Positions 1 through 11,709 of a stretch of DNA of 64,000 nt are shown here, piece after piece. The stretch covers positions 813,842-877,841 of the forward strand of contig KB722744.1 of NCBI GenBank assembly GCA_000349905.1, read 5' to 3'. The position numbers and the translations under genes were made by a program. Within the stretch, counting starts at the first letter, position 1. Each line of letters begins with the position of its first letter. This DNA comes from Volvariella volvacea V23. Taxonomy: Eukaryota; Basidiomycota; Agaricomycetes; Agaricales; Pluteaceae. The notes under the pieces were generated by a model. The model saw only the letters and a program-made list of their open reading frames with translations. It ran no database searches and had not been told where the DNA came from.

Positions 1-982
1 CGCAATCGGGTGTCCTTTAGGTCATGGGGGGGGCAGGCGGGGGTAAAGTGATCTGGCGGAATTAAATCGAAAGTCTTGCCTGTCCGAGCGCGTCCGTGAA
101 TCCGCGCCGAGGGATACATACAGCAGCGCTAGCGTAAGGGCCACGTATGCGCTCAAGTATGGGCGCTGCCGATCGGGTGACGAACATCGAGGTTGACGTT
201 AACGTGATGGCGGGGCAGCGAACCGTTGGTTTGGCTGGTACCATGAAAAAAAGAGACCGATGGCAGAAAGAAAGAGGGATATGGATATGGATATGGATAT
301 GGATATATCAAACAAGTTGACCCAATAATTAATGAAATAAGCAGGGAGTGTATGGAAGGAAGTGGCAAGGGAGGAGGAGGCGTGGGGCAGAGGCGCTACT
401 AAGGTATGGCGTGTAACATAACGTATAAAAGCTTGAGGAGTACGATCGAGAAAACGTGCTTGGTGCCGGTGGTACTGTCGTGGTCGATAGACGGGTGGGG
501 AGGAAGACGCGGGGGTAATAGGTAGTGAATACGTAGGTAGGCGGGATAGGGTGCAGGTAGGGTAGTGGGGCAGGTAAGAAAAGAAATCGAAAATTGTCAT
601 TATAATTTCTCGTTCTGAAATCATGTCAGTTCGTTTCTCCAAACCGTCCATGTTTGCATGTCTCCTCTCCCTTGTTTGCAAGTCCGGGTAAGACTAAAAG
701 AAAGGGCAAAAAATAGGTAAGAAAAAGAGAAAAAGAGGTAAATGTTTGAAACCTCGAGAGCCCGTGTGTGATAGCGAGTACGAAAGAGAAAGACCAAAAA
801 AGGAGGGAAGGTGAAAAGGAACGTAAAGAAGCAAAAGGGTGAAGAATAAGAGGAAGGAGGAGACCATACGAAGAGAGAACACAATCACACTAAATGGGTC
901 CATTTCTCAAAAGGTTTTTCGTCGAGGGCACCGTCATGGCTCTATCATGCCTTCATTGTCTTCTTCCTTTTCTTTCCCCGCT
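1..982. other. Non-coding left edge, purine-rich on the + strand
   Basis: No reading frame here looks like protein. The stretch lies beyond the 3' end of the minus-strand glycosyltransferase gene. Bases 660-860 are strongly purine-rich on the + strand (long GA runs), which makes the pyrimidine-rich open frames seen on the other strand meaningless. The only discrete element is the hexamer repeat at 277-306. Confidence 0.6.
277..306. repeat. Hexanucleotide microsatellite (ATGGAT)n
   Basis: About four and a half perfect tandem copies of ATGGAT, ending in ATATATC. A simple-sequence repeat in non-coding DNA. Confidence 0.9.
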
Positions 983-2808
983 TCACCGTCCATATCCACC
1001 ACCAACACCGCCGGCTTGCATCTCCATCGAGTCGTCATAGTCGCCTCGCCGCCTCATCTCCACTCTCCCGACCTGCTGCTCCGCTCTCGTCCGCGAGTTG
1101 TACGCCGGCACGGCGGACGTGGGCAGGTCTCTGTCCGGCACCGGACTTGAGGGATCGCGGAAGGGCGATAGAGGCTGGTGGAGATGGTCTTGCTGATAAG
1201 GATTATTATTGTTATTGTTGGCCTTTTCGTTTCTCGCTTCTGCTTCCATCGCTGCTGTGGCGGCGGCTGCATCACCGATACCTGCACGTGTACCCCAACC
1301 AGTCTAAAAAGAGTGATCAGGTAGAGTTAGGCTTTTTGATCGAGACAAGCTGTAAGAGCGACGAACCTCGTGAAGCGTGCATAGAGCATAGAGCTTCATA
1401 ATTGCAAAGTAGTAGCCAAAGGCGATAAATGCTGGAACATAAATAATGTCTTGAGGTCGGTTCCATAGATGGGGCAGGAGTTTCCCCGTTCGGGTTGCGC
1501 TCAACCAGATGAACCATGATGCTAGGATGTTCCTATACGTCATTCCAGTCGTCAGCTATGCCGTTTAGGGTGCGTCGCACGTAATGACACCTACCACCAC
1601 GGGAGATGATATCCACCCTCTTCGACCGGAATCGTACTTTTATAGATCAAGTAGGTCACCAAGCACGGTCCAACCAAAAGCGTCAGCGGGTTGATGAGCT
1701 TATCAACCTGTGGCGGGGCGATCAGCACATGGATAGAAGCAGATGGAGATAAAATAAAAACATGCCATCGTATACGCCACGTATGGGTGCGCGGTCCAAA
1801 CATGACGCTCCATGAAGAGGCTTCGCAGATCGGACCGCCATGTGTTTCGTGTCCAGCGCAAAACTTGCTTCAGGAACCGCCAGTTGGGTTTCATCGTACT
1901 CAACAGCTCTGCCTCCTTGCAGCATTGGATATACGTGCTCCACCCATGGCTCACCATCCACCGCGTCAGGAACTTGTCGTCGCCAGAGTTGAGCTGGTAC
2001 TTGTCCAACCAATAGTCATGCGTAAAGCCGTGCAAGAACTCGGGATCCTTGAGAATGACGGTGCGGTAGGCGGCGGTACGCCCTGACAGACAGGGAACGC
2101 CACCGTCAATGTGCGTGGAAGCCGCAATCTCGATATTACGGATGCTGAGTCGGAATGCGGCAAGAACTTCCCAAACGGTGAACTTTTCGCCGACGGGCTG
2201 GACACGCTGGCTCGTCCCGACCCCGCCGACCTTTTGGTCCTCGAAGCAGGCGAGCACGTAGGGGAGGAGAGTGGGCGGCCAGATGGCGTCGTCGTCGGCG
2301 AAAACGATGATGTCTGTCGTGGTGTTCTTGATGCCGTGGACCATCTGGAGCCGCTTGTTGGCAAAGGGCACGGTCAGGACGCGGATTCGTGCGGGGTCGA
2401 CTTGGTTGGCGAGGTCCTGGAGGGGACCGAGCATTTTCTCTTCGGTGACGATGATGATCTCCTTGGGCTTTCCGACGAGCCAGCTGCGGGCGGCGTCCTT
2501 GAACTCTTCACCAGCATCAATTGTGGGAACAATAATGGTGACATCTTCGGATGCGATGTAGGTCGGGTTTTCGGGGAGAGGGACGGGTCGGTAGGCCCAT
2601 GCGCCGGCTAGACGTATTAGAAACCAGAGGTATCGATAGAAGCTGGAAGTTGAAGGGGTGCATGTTGTCAGCAGGGTCGGTAAAGCCTCGGGGTTGGCTG
2701 CAGGCTGCCAGCAACTCACCCAATGACGCCGAATGGAACGACTTGGAGAATGTGAGCTGAAAAGGACCGAACGGAGGAGCAACAAAAACATACATATAGG
2801 AAAAGCAT
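983..2808 (-). CDS. CPS1: Cps1-like processive family 2 glycosyltransferase (membrane polysaccharide synthase)
   Basis: A membrane-bound GT2 enzyme of the fungal Cps1/type-2 glycosyltransferase family, which polymerises an extracellular or wall glycan from nucleotide sugar (Cryptococcus Cps1 is linked to hyaluronan; other fungal members support hyphal growth). I read five exons: 2808-2720, 2642-1766, 1707-1595, 1532-1367 and 1303-983, giving about 521 aa. Seen in order: an N-terminal hydrophobic stretch running into FYRYLWFLIRL, the GT-A start VTIIVPTIDAG, the metal site FADDDA, the acceptor-site motif SGDDKFLTRW, then KQVLRWTRNTWRSD (the Q/RxxRW class motif), and C-terminal membrane segments ending in TGWGTRAGIG followed by a polar Asn-rich tail. 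The fourth bounding site, 1765-1708, is a GC-AG intron. The start is uncertain: 2806-2808 is the first in-frame ATG, but an upstream coding exon is possible. The gene diverges from MIOS across about 770 bp. Confidence 0.88.
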
Positions 2809-3579
2809 CAGACGTGAGGTAGAGCATTTGAGAGGTATATTACTGAGATGAAGTAGTAAGGAGCGAAAGGGACGCCAGAGAGCAGCGAACGAGTGAGCAC
2901 CGCCAATAAAGCGAGCCCGGCGGCAAGAGGGGGACACTGGGAGGCTCGTTGAGTGGGCAGGCGGAGGAGGATAACCAAGATCCAAAGAAATGATGAGCCA
3001 CGGCCATCCTCCACATCACAATTCGGAGTTTGATTTTTTTCACCTCAGCTGCCGAACTTGCTCGGGCCAGCGTCCATTCCCAAGTCCTGTTCTTGTCTCG
3101 CCTTGTCCATCTGCCAATGTTCTGAGGGCCAAGCGATCCCCACGACCCATTCTCCGGCCTGGGCGCGGCTGCCCACCCTGCAAACGATTGCAAAGCCCTG
3201 ACGGGTGGATACCATTTCTGGTGTCCGAATTCCCGTTGTGGATGCAGGAGCTGGCTGCCCACAGGATGGCCGCGAAGCATATCGACTTGTAGTGATTTAG
3301 CACACTTGATAGCCTCGTTAGCTGCGCCATGCGGCCACCCGCGATACAATAGTCGACGTCGCTTGCATTTCTGCCAATTGTGGGCCAGGAAGGGACAAAT
3401 GATTAGATCTAAGGATGCCTAAACGCTCCCTGAGATGCGCAAGGATCGCGCGACGCAGTAATTGCCTCCTTGCATGGTGCCGGCGGTCACATGCTCCGTT
3501 GCGAAGAGCGCAAAAGCCAAGTGCGTGACGGTCACAGTCGCGTAATAGTCATGTCACACCCTAGCGATGCCCAGCCAGC
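2809..3579. promoter_or_regulatory. Divergent intergenic region between CPS1 (-) and MIOS (+)
   Basis: These 771 bp should hold both promoters and 5' UTRs. Minus-strand hydrophobic frames at 2810-3016 could encode an alternative CPS1 N-terminus, but the frames start at GTG or TTG and do not join to the next exon in phase. I found no clear TATA box, as is usual for housekeeping genes. Confidence 0.5.
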
Positions 3580-6500
3580 ATGGTCAGTCCGCCCAATACC
3601 ATCGAAAAGCGCCTGCTCTGGCACCCGCGACGGGCCAACAAGTTCGTCGTCGGCGGCCTCAACCAGATCACGCTCTACGAATGGGCCCCCGAGTTCCCAG
3701 AGATCAAGCGCGGCACTTCTCAGCATGATTTGCAGCATATGCGGGTGAGGTTGCGCTGCTAGCCTTCTGGTGCTCTTCCCTGTTGACTTTGTCACGCACA
3801 AAAGTGCTTCGCCTGGTCGCCCGATCCGACGTTTGACGACCTCTTCGCGATTGGTACCACCACCGGCAGAGTCGATCTCCTCCGTCTCGAAGCGAACAAG
3901 CAATCTCGGCAGCACAACACCCTCTCCAGCGGTCCGACCGCCTCGCTCACCGTGAAGAGCACCCGTGCCTGCAGCGCCCTAGCCTTCAACTCTGTCGACC
4001 CGAACTACCTCGCCGTCGGCCTCGAAAAGGTCCGCGACAACAGTCTCGTCATCTGGGACATCAGCACGACCACACCGTCTCTCATCTTCTCCCCCGGCCC
4101 ATACTCCTACGACACAGTCAGGCTGCCTCCCACTACCCCACGTCCTTCCCCTGGCATAGCCCGCGCAGATCAAACCCGCTCAGATCAAACTCGCTCAGAT
4201 CCCCGAATCCTCCAACAGCACGCTCCAGCCGAGCACGTCCTTTCTCTCGCATTCCTCCCCCAGTCAACCCACCTCCTCTTCGCAGCTTCCAACAGGTGGC
4301 TCAAGTTTTACGACCTCCGCAGCCCAGTGTCCACCTCCCAAAATGTTAACATCAAGGTCCAGGGCATAGCCACAGACCCCTTTGATATACACCGAGTGGC
4401 CTGCTTCAACGAAGGAACGGTGTCGATATGGGACCACCGCAAGCTCACCCACCCAATCCTGACCATCACAGAAAAGGACGGCGCCGCGGACGGATCGCTG
4501 ATGCGAAGCGCGCCGTACGCAATGGTGGAGTTTTCCAGCACACGGCGGGGCACACTCGCCACGCTGCAGCGAGACGGCGTGTACGTCCGGTTCTGGGACC
4601 TGATGAACGTGCAGTTCAGCGACAGGTGGATGGAGAACGAGAGGATGCGCGATGCGGTCGGGAGGACGACGACGAGACGGGGCTGGTCGATCCCTTCGTG
4701 GACGTCCACCCAGACTCCAAGCCCCATCAGAAGCACAGAGTCATCCTCCACATTATTACTCGCAGAGACGAGACGAAGTTAGTCCCCCTTCTCCCTATCT
4801 CCAACTCATGGCTCACCTACCACATCCTCTATAGCGAAGTACTTTGAAGGCGTCCTATCGTCCTTTGCCCTCGTCCCCCCACAAGACCCGACCTCCCACC
4901 CGCTCACCTCGAACGTCATCGTTGTGAACAAAGAGGGCGATCTGGAGCTCTACGCCGTGCACGACACGGCCAAGCAAAACACCTGGAACGCGCGCGGGGA
5001 CCTCGTCTACGGCGCCGGAAAGACGCTCAGAGTCCTCGGCGGGATCACGGGCGACGGGGTCGTGCCCGAGCCCTGGGAGATCGCGAGCCACCACCACCAA
5101 AACCACCCCGGCTCGCCGAAGCGTGGACACGGGAGAACGCACAAGAGGGCGTCGAGTTTCGATCGTGACTCCGACAGCGGCGAGTCGCCGGAGAGAGGGA
5201 GAGAGTGGGGGGTTGGGGACGCGCGGTATCCTGCGGAGAGGGCGCCGCCTCCTGCGTTGTTTGGGCGGGGGGACGAGGATGGGTTTCCTGCGCTTGGTGC
5301 GAACACCACTGCTGCTGCAACTGCAACTGCAACTGCGACCATCGAGCAAGGAGGGATTTCGGCTCAGCGTCCGCATAGGGATCAGGAGAAGACCAAGGTC
5401 CACGTCCGGTCTCACCAGATACACGATTCTCGGAGAGACTCTGCGCGGACGGCTGTTTCGGGGAGGAAGAAGAGCACGAGCACGTCGAGGAGGGGGAGGG
5501 TCAAAGGCGTACGGAGTGTTGTGGAGGAGGATATATCAATGGTTATTCGGAGGCGGGCTTTGTTGGGCTACGGGTTGAGCAAGGTAGGCTGCTGGTCATT
5601 CCACGCTTTGAGTGTAGAGACTGACTAGATTCATGCGGTTTATAGCCAGAGCATAATGTATATGCCACCCGCGATCCTAGAGAGCGCGATGCGACTCCAC
5701 AGGCGTTGTCGGAGCTGTGGGATTGGATACACCGTAGGCCGACCTTCCTTTCGTTATTGTTCACTAGGATTTACCAACGACCACAGATACACAAGAGGTG
5801 CTATCTACGCCTACATCACAAGTACACGGATTCGACTTTGCCTTCCAAGGCCTCCTCGGGATCTGGGAAGGCTTCCCCCCTCTCCCCTCCACATCCCAAG
5901 CCTCCACCTCTGGTCCCCCGCAACAAGCCCAGCAACAGCAACTCCACTCCTCCCTCAAACCAGACCCCGCCTTCCGGGACCTGCTCGAGCCCCCGACGCT
6001 TCTCGGGCCAGGACACAGGACGATCAAGCGCAGTCTCTCGCCAGGGGAGGAGCTCCACGGGAACTACCACTCGGCGCTGCTGGTGCTGATTGGCCGGAGC
6101 GGGCTGGACAAGGGGCAGTGGAAGCCGATGGTGGGGACCGCGAGGGCGCTGCAGAGGCAGGTCGGGCTCTGGGTCTGTGGATGGGGGTTTGGAGAGGAGG
6201 AGTTTGGGAAGATGGTTGAAAGGTGGGTGTGGATGGGTTTGATTTGTGTTGAGCGCTCGAGTGGTTTTTTTCGTGTTACCTTTACGTCTCTTTCATCATC
6301 TTTCGTTTTCTGTTCACGTTTATTTGTTTCTTTGCATTTTACTTTTTTTGGTAGTCGACGGTTTACTGACCTATCACTATCTAGATGGGAAGCGGAGGGT
6401 AGCTATTCTCGTGCTGCCTGTTGGCTTGTCTTCACAAGGCGATACAGCGAGGCCGTCAAACTCTTAATGCAGAGCGAAGGTATGTACATACCGCCCGCGT

Positions 6501-7907
6501 CCATTTCTCCCTCCCTGACCGTCTTTTTTATCTTTCCCCCGCTCATATCCACGAACCTGCCTCTTCGTTCTTAGACGAAAGCCATGGAATGATGTCCGGA
6601 ACAATCGCAGCTCTCATACCCTCCGTGACATCCGGAGCCGCTGGAGGACCAGGAGGGTCGACCGTAAAGTCACCCGAGCTTCGAGAACACTGCGAACGGC
6701 TCATCGTCCGATTGCACGACCCTTACTTCCGTGCCCTCCTCACCCAGCTCATCTCGGGGGACTGGACGGACGTGTTGGAGGAGGACATATTTCCTCTCCG
6801 AGAGCGGCTGGCGATCGCATTTCAGTTTTTGGATGATAAAGCGCTCTCGTCGTATTTACGCCGCGTGACGGAGCGCGCGGTGTCGAATGGGGATGTGGAC
6901 GGGCTGGTTGTGACGGGTCTGACGAAGCAGGGGATGGATGTTCTGCAGGGGTTTGTGGATCGCACGGGCGATGTGCAGACGGCTGCTATTCTTGGGTCGT
7001 ATGTGTGCCCGATGAGGTTTAAAGACCATCGCGTGGATAGATGGTTGGAGGCGTATAGGGATATGTTGGATGGATTTAAGTTGCACCATCATCGAGTTGG
7101 GTTTGATATCGAGAGAGGACAGAGGCTGCAGGATGCTGTCCAAGCTGGAGAGGTGTCACCGCAGAGTGCTGGTGGACACGCCCATGCAGAGTGGGCACAG
7201 AAGCAGGTCTTGTTGAGGTGTGGATATTGCAGCAAGATTATCGACACGAGCGGAGAGAACCACGCGTCGGATCAGCAGCAGGGTCAGACACAGAGTCAGG
7301 CGCAAAGTGGCTTTGGACTTGGACTTGGATTTGGGGGTCCTGGGTCCCAACCCCAATCGCAGCTTCAGTTCCAGTCTCAACCCCAGTCCCAACTGTCGAA
7401 GCAATCACAGCAAAGCCAAGCGCAAAAGGGGCAATTTCAAGGGAGGATTGAGGTTGACAAGTCGACGTTATGTCCGCATTGTGGGAAGTATCTACCGAGG
7501 TGCTCGGTTTGTTTGATGACGCTTGGAATCGTACAAGATAAGGCGAGAGAGCAGGATCTATTGCAATCTTCCTATCGTGGTATGTCACTATTTCTCCTAA
7601 ATTCCGCACTTTGTGCGCGTGAGATGGTATAGGGTGTTTTATATTGTACCCTGCGCCCTCATCCTGTGTTTTATGTTTGATTCCATGTTCTTCTATGTGG
7701 GTGCATTAGTGCGGTGCTAACCAGTCCGTGGTTCTCCCGATGAATGGTGCAGATACGATTGACGAAGCACTGGTGATATGCCAGACGTGTCGACACGGTG
7801 GGCATGCATCGCACATCTTGGAGTGGTTCTTCGATGAAGAAGGGAAGCTGTCGCGGAGGATCTGTGCAGTTGCCGACTGTAATTGCCGCTGTGCGGATCA
7901 CTTTTGA
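3580..7907 (+). CDS. MIOS: MIOS/Sea4, WD40 and zinc-finger subunit of the GATOR2/SEA complex
   Basis: MIOS (yeast Sea4) is a scaffold subunit of the vacuole-associated SEA/GATOR2 complex that relays amino-acid sufficiency to TORC1. The N-terminal half is a WD40 propeller: KRLLWHPRRANKFVVGG, CFAWSPDPTFDDLFAIG, NSLVIWDIS, FYDLRSP, VSIWDHRKL and VRFWDL. The middle is the alpha-solenoid, with the family-typical DGLVVTGLTKQGMDV and VDRTGDVQTAAILG. The C-terminus is the RING/zinc module: CGYCSK, then CPHCGKYLPRCSVCLMTLG, then CQTCRHGGHASHILEWF and finally DCNCRC. At least eight introns; typical examples are CGG|GTGAGG (3745) and a larger one in 7581-7751. Start: the ATG at 3580 opens directly into the first blade. 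A Gln/Ser-rich tract (about 7260-7440) is inserted between two zinc-ligand pairs, and a 13-mer DNA repeat at 4165-4205 encodes a short DQTRS repeat. It is the only clear WD40 gene in the window. Confidence 0.95.
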
Positions 7908-10122
7908 GCGTGTTCCCGTTGGATGGTAGACGGTAATTGAGTGTACTCCATCGAAACTTCTCCCGACTCCACACCTCCTTCCCGCGATTTTGGAACTCTG
8001 TTGTTCTGATCTGAACTAAATCATGTTGGTATTTCATGTGAGTCAATATTCCTGGTGTCTATGTTACTCAGTTCTTAGATTCGCGTGTCAAGAAATCAAA
8101 CAATGTACAGAGTAGATTCTAGTGCAGCAACAAGCGGATGAGCAAACGGATGAGATTATGCGGGAGTAGCCGTAGTGAGGCGCCATCGAAATTAACAGCG
8201 ACCGCTACTGTGCGAGGGAGTAAGCAATCGAACAAGCGCATAATCGGTAAAAGTCGTGCAAGAGAACACCCAGACGATCTTTCCATATCTTCTATTCAAT
8301 TACTTGGAATTTTGGGGGCCTCTTCGCGCCGTATACGATTGACGGAGTGTCCTCCCCGCTCCTATACCCCCTCGACATCTCTGTCCATTGAAGTATCAAG
8401 CTGAACTCTTGTTCTAAGTTTCTCACACGCGTTTCTGGATCTATGTGAGTTCACATGGCTTCGCTGCAACGGCTAAAGCAAATTCGAGCAGCATAGTACG
8501 ACGAATCAAAATAACAATATAAACTGAGAATGAAGGCTTGTTTCACAAACCGTTTCGATACGATTGGATTGTGGAGTTTACGGCTCTTCGTTTACCATAA
8601 AGATCTGAGGGGAAGAGAAACCGTGCAAGTTCGGCAACATGTTATTGAATATCAGGAGTATCAACCTTGGAGCATTGGAGGTGGTAGCAACACTACTTCT
8701 ATCCGTTTTGTTGGTTCCACCAGAACTACAAAGTAGGCGCCTGGATGAGTACTTCGTTTAAACTTATGGAATCGTTGAGACGTCTTCCATGGAGCAGCTC
8801 AACAAGAGTCCCCAGAGGCCAATTTCTGTGTATTGGCACTCCTTGGCTAAGCCATACATTGTAGAGGATCTATAGATTCTGGTAAGATGACTGGCTCTAC
8901 TCAATTTAGGAGATATAGTGAGGTCATCCTAACGCATGATTCACACTTCTACCTACACGTACAACCTAAACAGGGGCTCAATGAGTGACATGTTTCGACA
9001 GGTGGAGTTTTGACCAGGGATGTGATAATACGAGAAGGCTGGCTTGTGTCTAGTCCCCAATCCGTTTGTGCGCCACCACTATCACTCTTCTAGTTTCTTT
9101 AGCCCATAGATCTTCTCATGAGATGGAACTTTCCGCTGGTACGACATGCAGCGAGCAAGTGACGTAGTCATTGATTCTGTGCATTGATTCCTCAAGAGCA
9201 AAAGCAGACATTAGGTTTTACGTCATACATTTCGTACTTGCCTTCCTTTGGTAAAAGCTCAGCATCGACAACGCGGTACACAGCGTACTTTATACCACTA
9301 GTGTAACGACTAAGGACTCGAAACTGCGACACGAGAGGAATGCATGCTATCGCTATAAAGACGCAGGTAGTATATGCGATTCATTTTAATCAATTACATA
9401 CTCGTTAGCGCTAAATCAACAGGCCATCAGGTAATCCACGTTTCAAACTCTGGCCATGACGAATGTAAAATGGATGCGCATGCTCAAAACGTTTTAATTG
9501 TCCTCATAATTGATGATCTGCAAATGCTTGACCACTGTGGGCAACCAAGGTGGTAGGAAAAGTACTGTGTGATGTGTGCTTTGTACGGCCTGCCGTGTTG
9601 CCATAATTATTCATTCCTCAACGAAGGCCCATAGCACTGGTGGAGAGTCGTCATGACCACATTGATTCGTTGTGTTGGCCATGTGGCTGATACCACCTGT
9701 CAAACTTACTTTGGGTTGCCTTGTACGTTATGATGTTATACTCTTGGCTGTAGTTGCATGGACACAAGTGTCCAAAGATTTCTTTGTTTTTGGCTGCAGG
9801 GCATTAACGAGAATAGTAGCTATTGTTTCCTTTGATCCAAATTTGCTTCGTTGTCAAACCGTATTCTTAACTACTTCATATAGCATGTTTGCAGGTGATT
9901 AGTCTAATGGAGGGGATTAAAATGAGCCGTAACGACGATTAAGAAAGAGTATACGGGTAAAAAGTTCAAATGAGCAACTATCCAACGCTATGGTGTACAA
10001 AATGATCAAGTAGTGAAGTCATACTGCATACGACCATGGGCACTGCCCAAGCGGCGCAACACCTGGACATGAAAATTGTGAAGCCTCACGACCATAGGAT
10101 TTGGCTAAGTAATAAACATGCA
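7908..10122. other. Gene-free stretch, start of the accessory region
   Basis: No open frame over about 75 codons and none resembling a protein on either strand. Base composition is close to neutral, unlike the GC-rich MIOS coding sequence. This marks the passage from the conserved block into the accessory stretch that carries the MLKL/HeLo-like genes. Confidence 0.55.
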
Positions 10123-11272
10123 CTACCACCGATACCGTCCATGATTATCAGCGTCCGCTATTCTTCTCATGTTCCCATAATTACCTGCATGGACATAATT
10201 TACTATCCGATTGGAGGTGTGGTAGTCCCCATCGACGTTCGTGATGCTAATTTTGCCGGTTGCACCAGCCAAATTGACATTCATCTTAGCTGGTGCATTG
10301 TTGACCTGTGCATTATCACTGGCGACGGTGTCGTTATTGGTGGTGGTAGAAAATGACTTTGATACGACAACCGTAGGAGGTTGCAAAAGGGCACCATAGA
10401 GTTGCACCTGAGAAGGAGGCCTGCCTTGCTGGTGCTGCATCGTGGTGATAAACTCTTGGTTAATTCGTGATAAAGCTGAAACCAGCTGCCTGAGTTCTAT
10501 GTGCGATTTGACCTATTACACATTTTGCGTCAGAAGAGAAGCGTATCGGATTCATAATTGTACCAACCCCAAATAGGTCCAAAGAATGGCGAAGGTCGAC
10601 TTCCAGTTGCTGAAGGGCTACTTTATCGTCGGAAGCATTAATCAATCTCGAGAACCAGCCTTGCTTGAGTTTGACCTTGATCGCTTCTTTAATTCCATTT
10701 AATTTACTTTGTCGGATTGAATCAGCTCATTAATACAGTAGATGCGATGCCTTACTCAAGGAATATCAATAAATCATCGCGTAGCTGGTCTTTGGTCTTA
10801 TGGACTTTATTATCTCTGCCCTGGTGTTGCAGGCCTCCAACAATGACATATGTCACCTCACACACATGTTCTCCGAGCGCTCGGAACGCCCTTTTGTTAC
10901 TTTTGGCATCCTATTAATCATCGAGTAGGAAATGAAAGTTTGAGTGAACAATAAGACTGCGGAGGAGCGAATAATTACCTGGATGGTTTGGACAATGGAC
11001 AGTGCTGCGCTAGCCACTTGATCGAGTCCAGGAATAGCAGAAAACTTTGATGCATCAATAAGTGCCTGAAGAATTAGCGTAGAGAACCCCGGCAGCAATT
11101 CGAAGAGGGAGTTTTCCTCTGCTTTAATTGCGAGCGGCGCAAAGTCTGCTCGGTCATCCGGTATAGGATATTCTTCGGCACGGCTGCAAGCAGGTGTAAT
11201 GGTTGCCTGGACAAGGGTGAGAGCTTGCTCGCGAGTCTCCCTTGGGGTCACATGAGTGGCGGGTGAGGTCAT
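10123..11272 (-). CDS. MLKL/HeLo-like four-helix-bundle protein with C-terminal Gly/Asn pseudo-repeat (paralogue A)
   Basis: Four exons (11272-10979, 10910-10756, 10706-10568, 10512-10123) give 325 aa. After a polar N-terminal tail of about 60 aa comes the bundle: FSTLILQALIDASKFSAIPG, then SAALSIVQTIQ, VCEVTYVIVGGLQHQG, LIFLDKLNGIKEAIKVKLKQ with a basic patch, and NASDDKVALQQLEVDLRHSL-DLFG. This order and the charge pattern match the MLKL N-terminal-like (HeLo-type) domain common in Agaricomycete proteins, where bundles of this kind insert in membranes and kill the cell. The tail (about residues 284-310) has ISITNVDGDYHTSN followed by RIVNYVHAGNYGN, aligned with the tails of paralogues B and C. 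Intron phases (0, 2, 0) equal those of B and C. It is the most divergent copy and the only one with a long N-terminal extension. No catalytic domain is present. Function is inferred, and the third-intron acceptor for exon 3 (AAAG) is weak. Confidence 0.75.
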
Positions 11273-11709
11273 ACAGGTCGAGATGAGCTGTGCGCGAGAG
11301 TAAGAGTGAGACGCTTTACTTGGACTGTTGTCCCTTTTATATCATGATGTGTGGGTGCACAGTGACAGCTGTGCCATAAACTGTTATTGTGTTCAGAACA
11401 GATCTACAACAGCCTTCTGTGGCGCTACGTATGAAAGCAAAGGAAACTGGAGCTGCATAATCGCTTAATATCCCAAGTTCTCTAAATAGTCACTTCTCGC
11501 ACACTGCAAAACATCAGCGACTGATGTCGTTACTCATCAAGGCGCCTTTTCTAGCGCTTGTGCACTGTGTGCTGTAACCGATAGTTCCACACATGGAATA
11601 GAAATCACGTTGGCGGGGTGTACAGAGAAGAAAAGGCACCATCAAATAGCAAATAAAAGCGTCAATCTCTACACGCCTCTTCACTCTCCCAATCATCAGC
11701 ACCATCACC
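11273..11709. promoter_or_regulatory. Short divergent promoter shared by MLKL/HeLo-like gene A (-) and glyoxalase I (+)
   Basis: Only 437 bp separate the two start codons. A good TATA box reads ATATAAAAGG on the minus strand at 11332-11342, about 60 nt before the ATG of gene A. An AAATAAAAG at 11651-11659 lies about 50 nt before the glyoxalase ATG. Both spacings suit fungal core promoters. Co-regulation is an inference. Confidence 0.5.

Noticed and set aside
2808..3016. Upstream hydrophobic frame taken as the first exon of CPS1
   Set aside because: It begins with GTG, and the available donor (GTAATA) does not join to the SAHILQVVPFG exon in phase. The ATG at 2806-2808 gives a continuous N-terminus, so it was preferred, with the start left as uncertain.
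4640..4790. Apparent frameshift in MIOS, with an attractive alternative frame reading EDDDETGLVDPFVDVHPDSK
   Set aside because: The original frame (SSSTLLLAETRR) joins in correct phase through the GTTAGT..TATAG intron to KYFEGVLSSFALVPP, as the family requires. The alternative frame cannot reach that exon, so no frameshift is needed.
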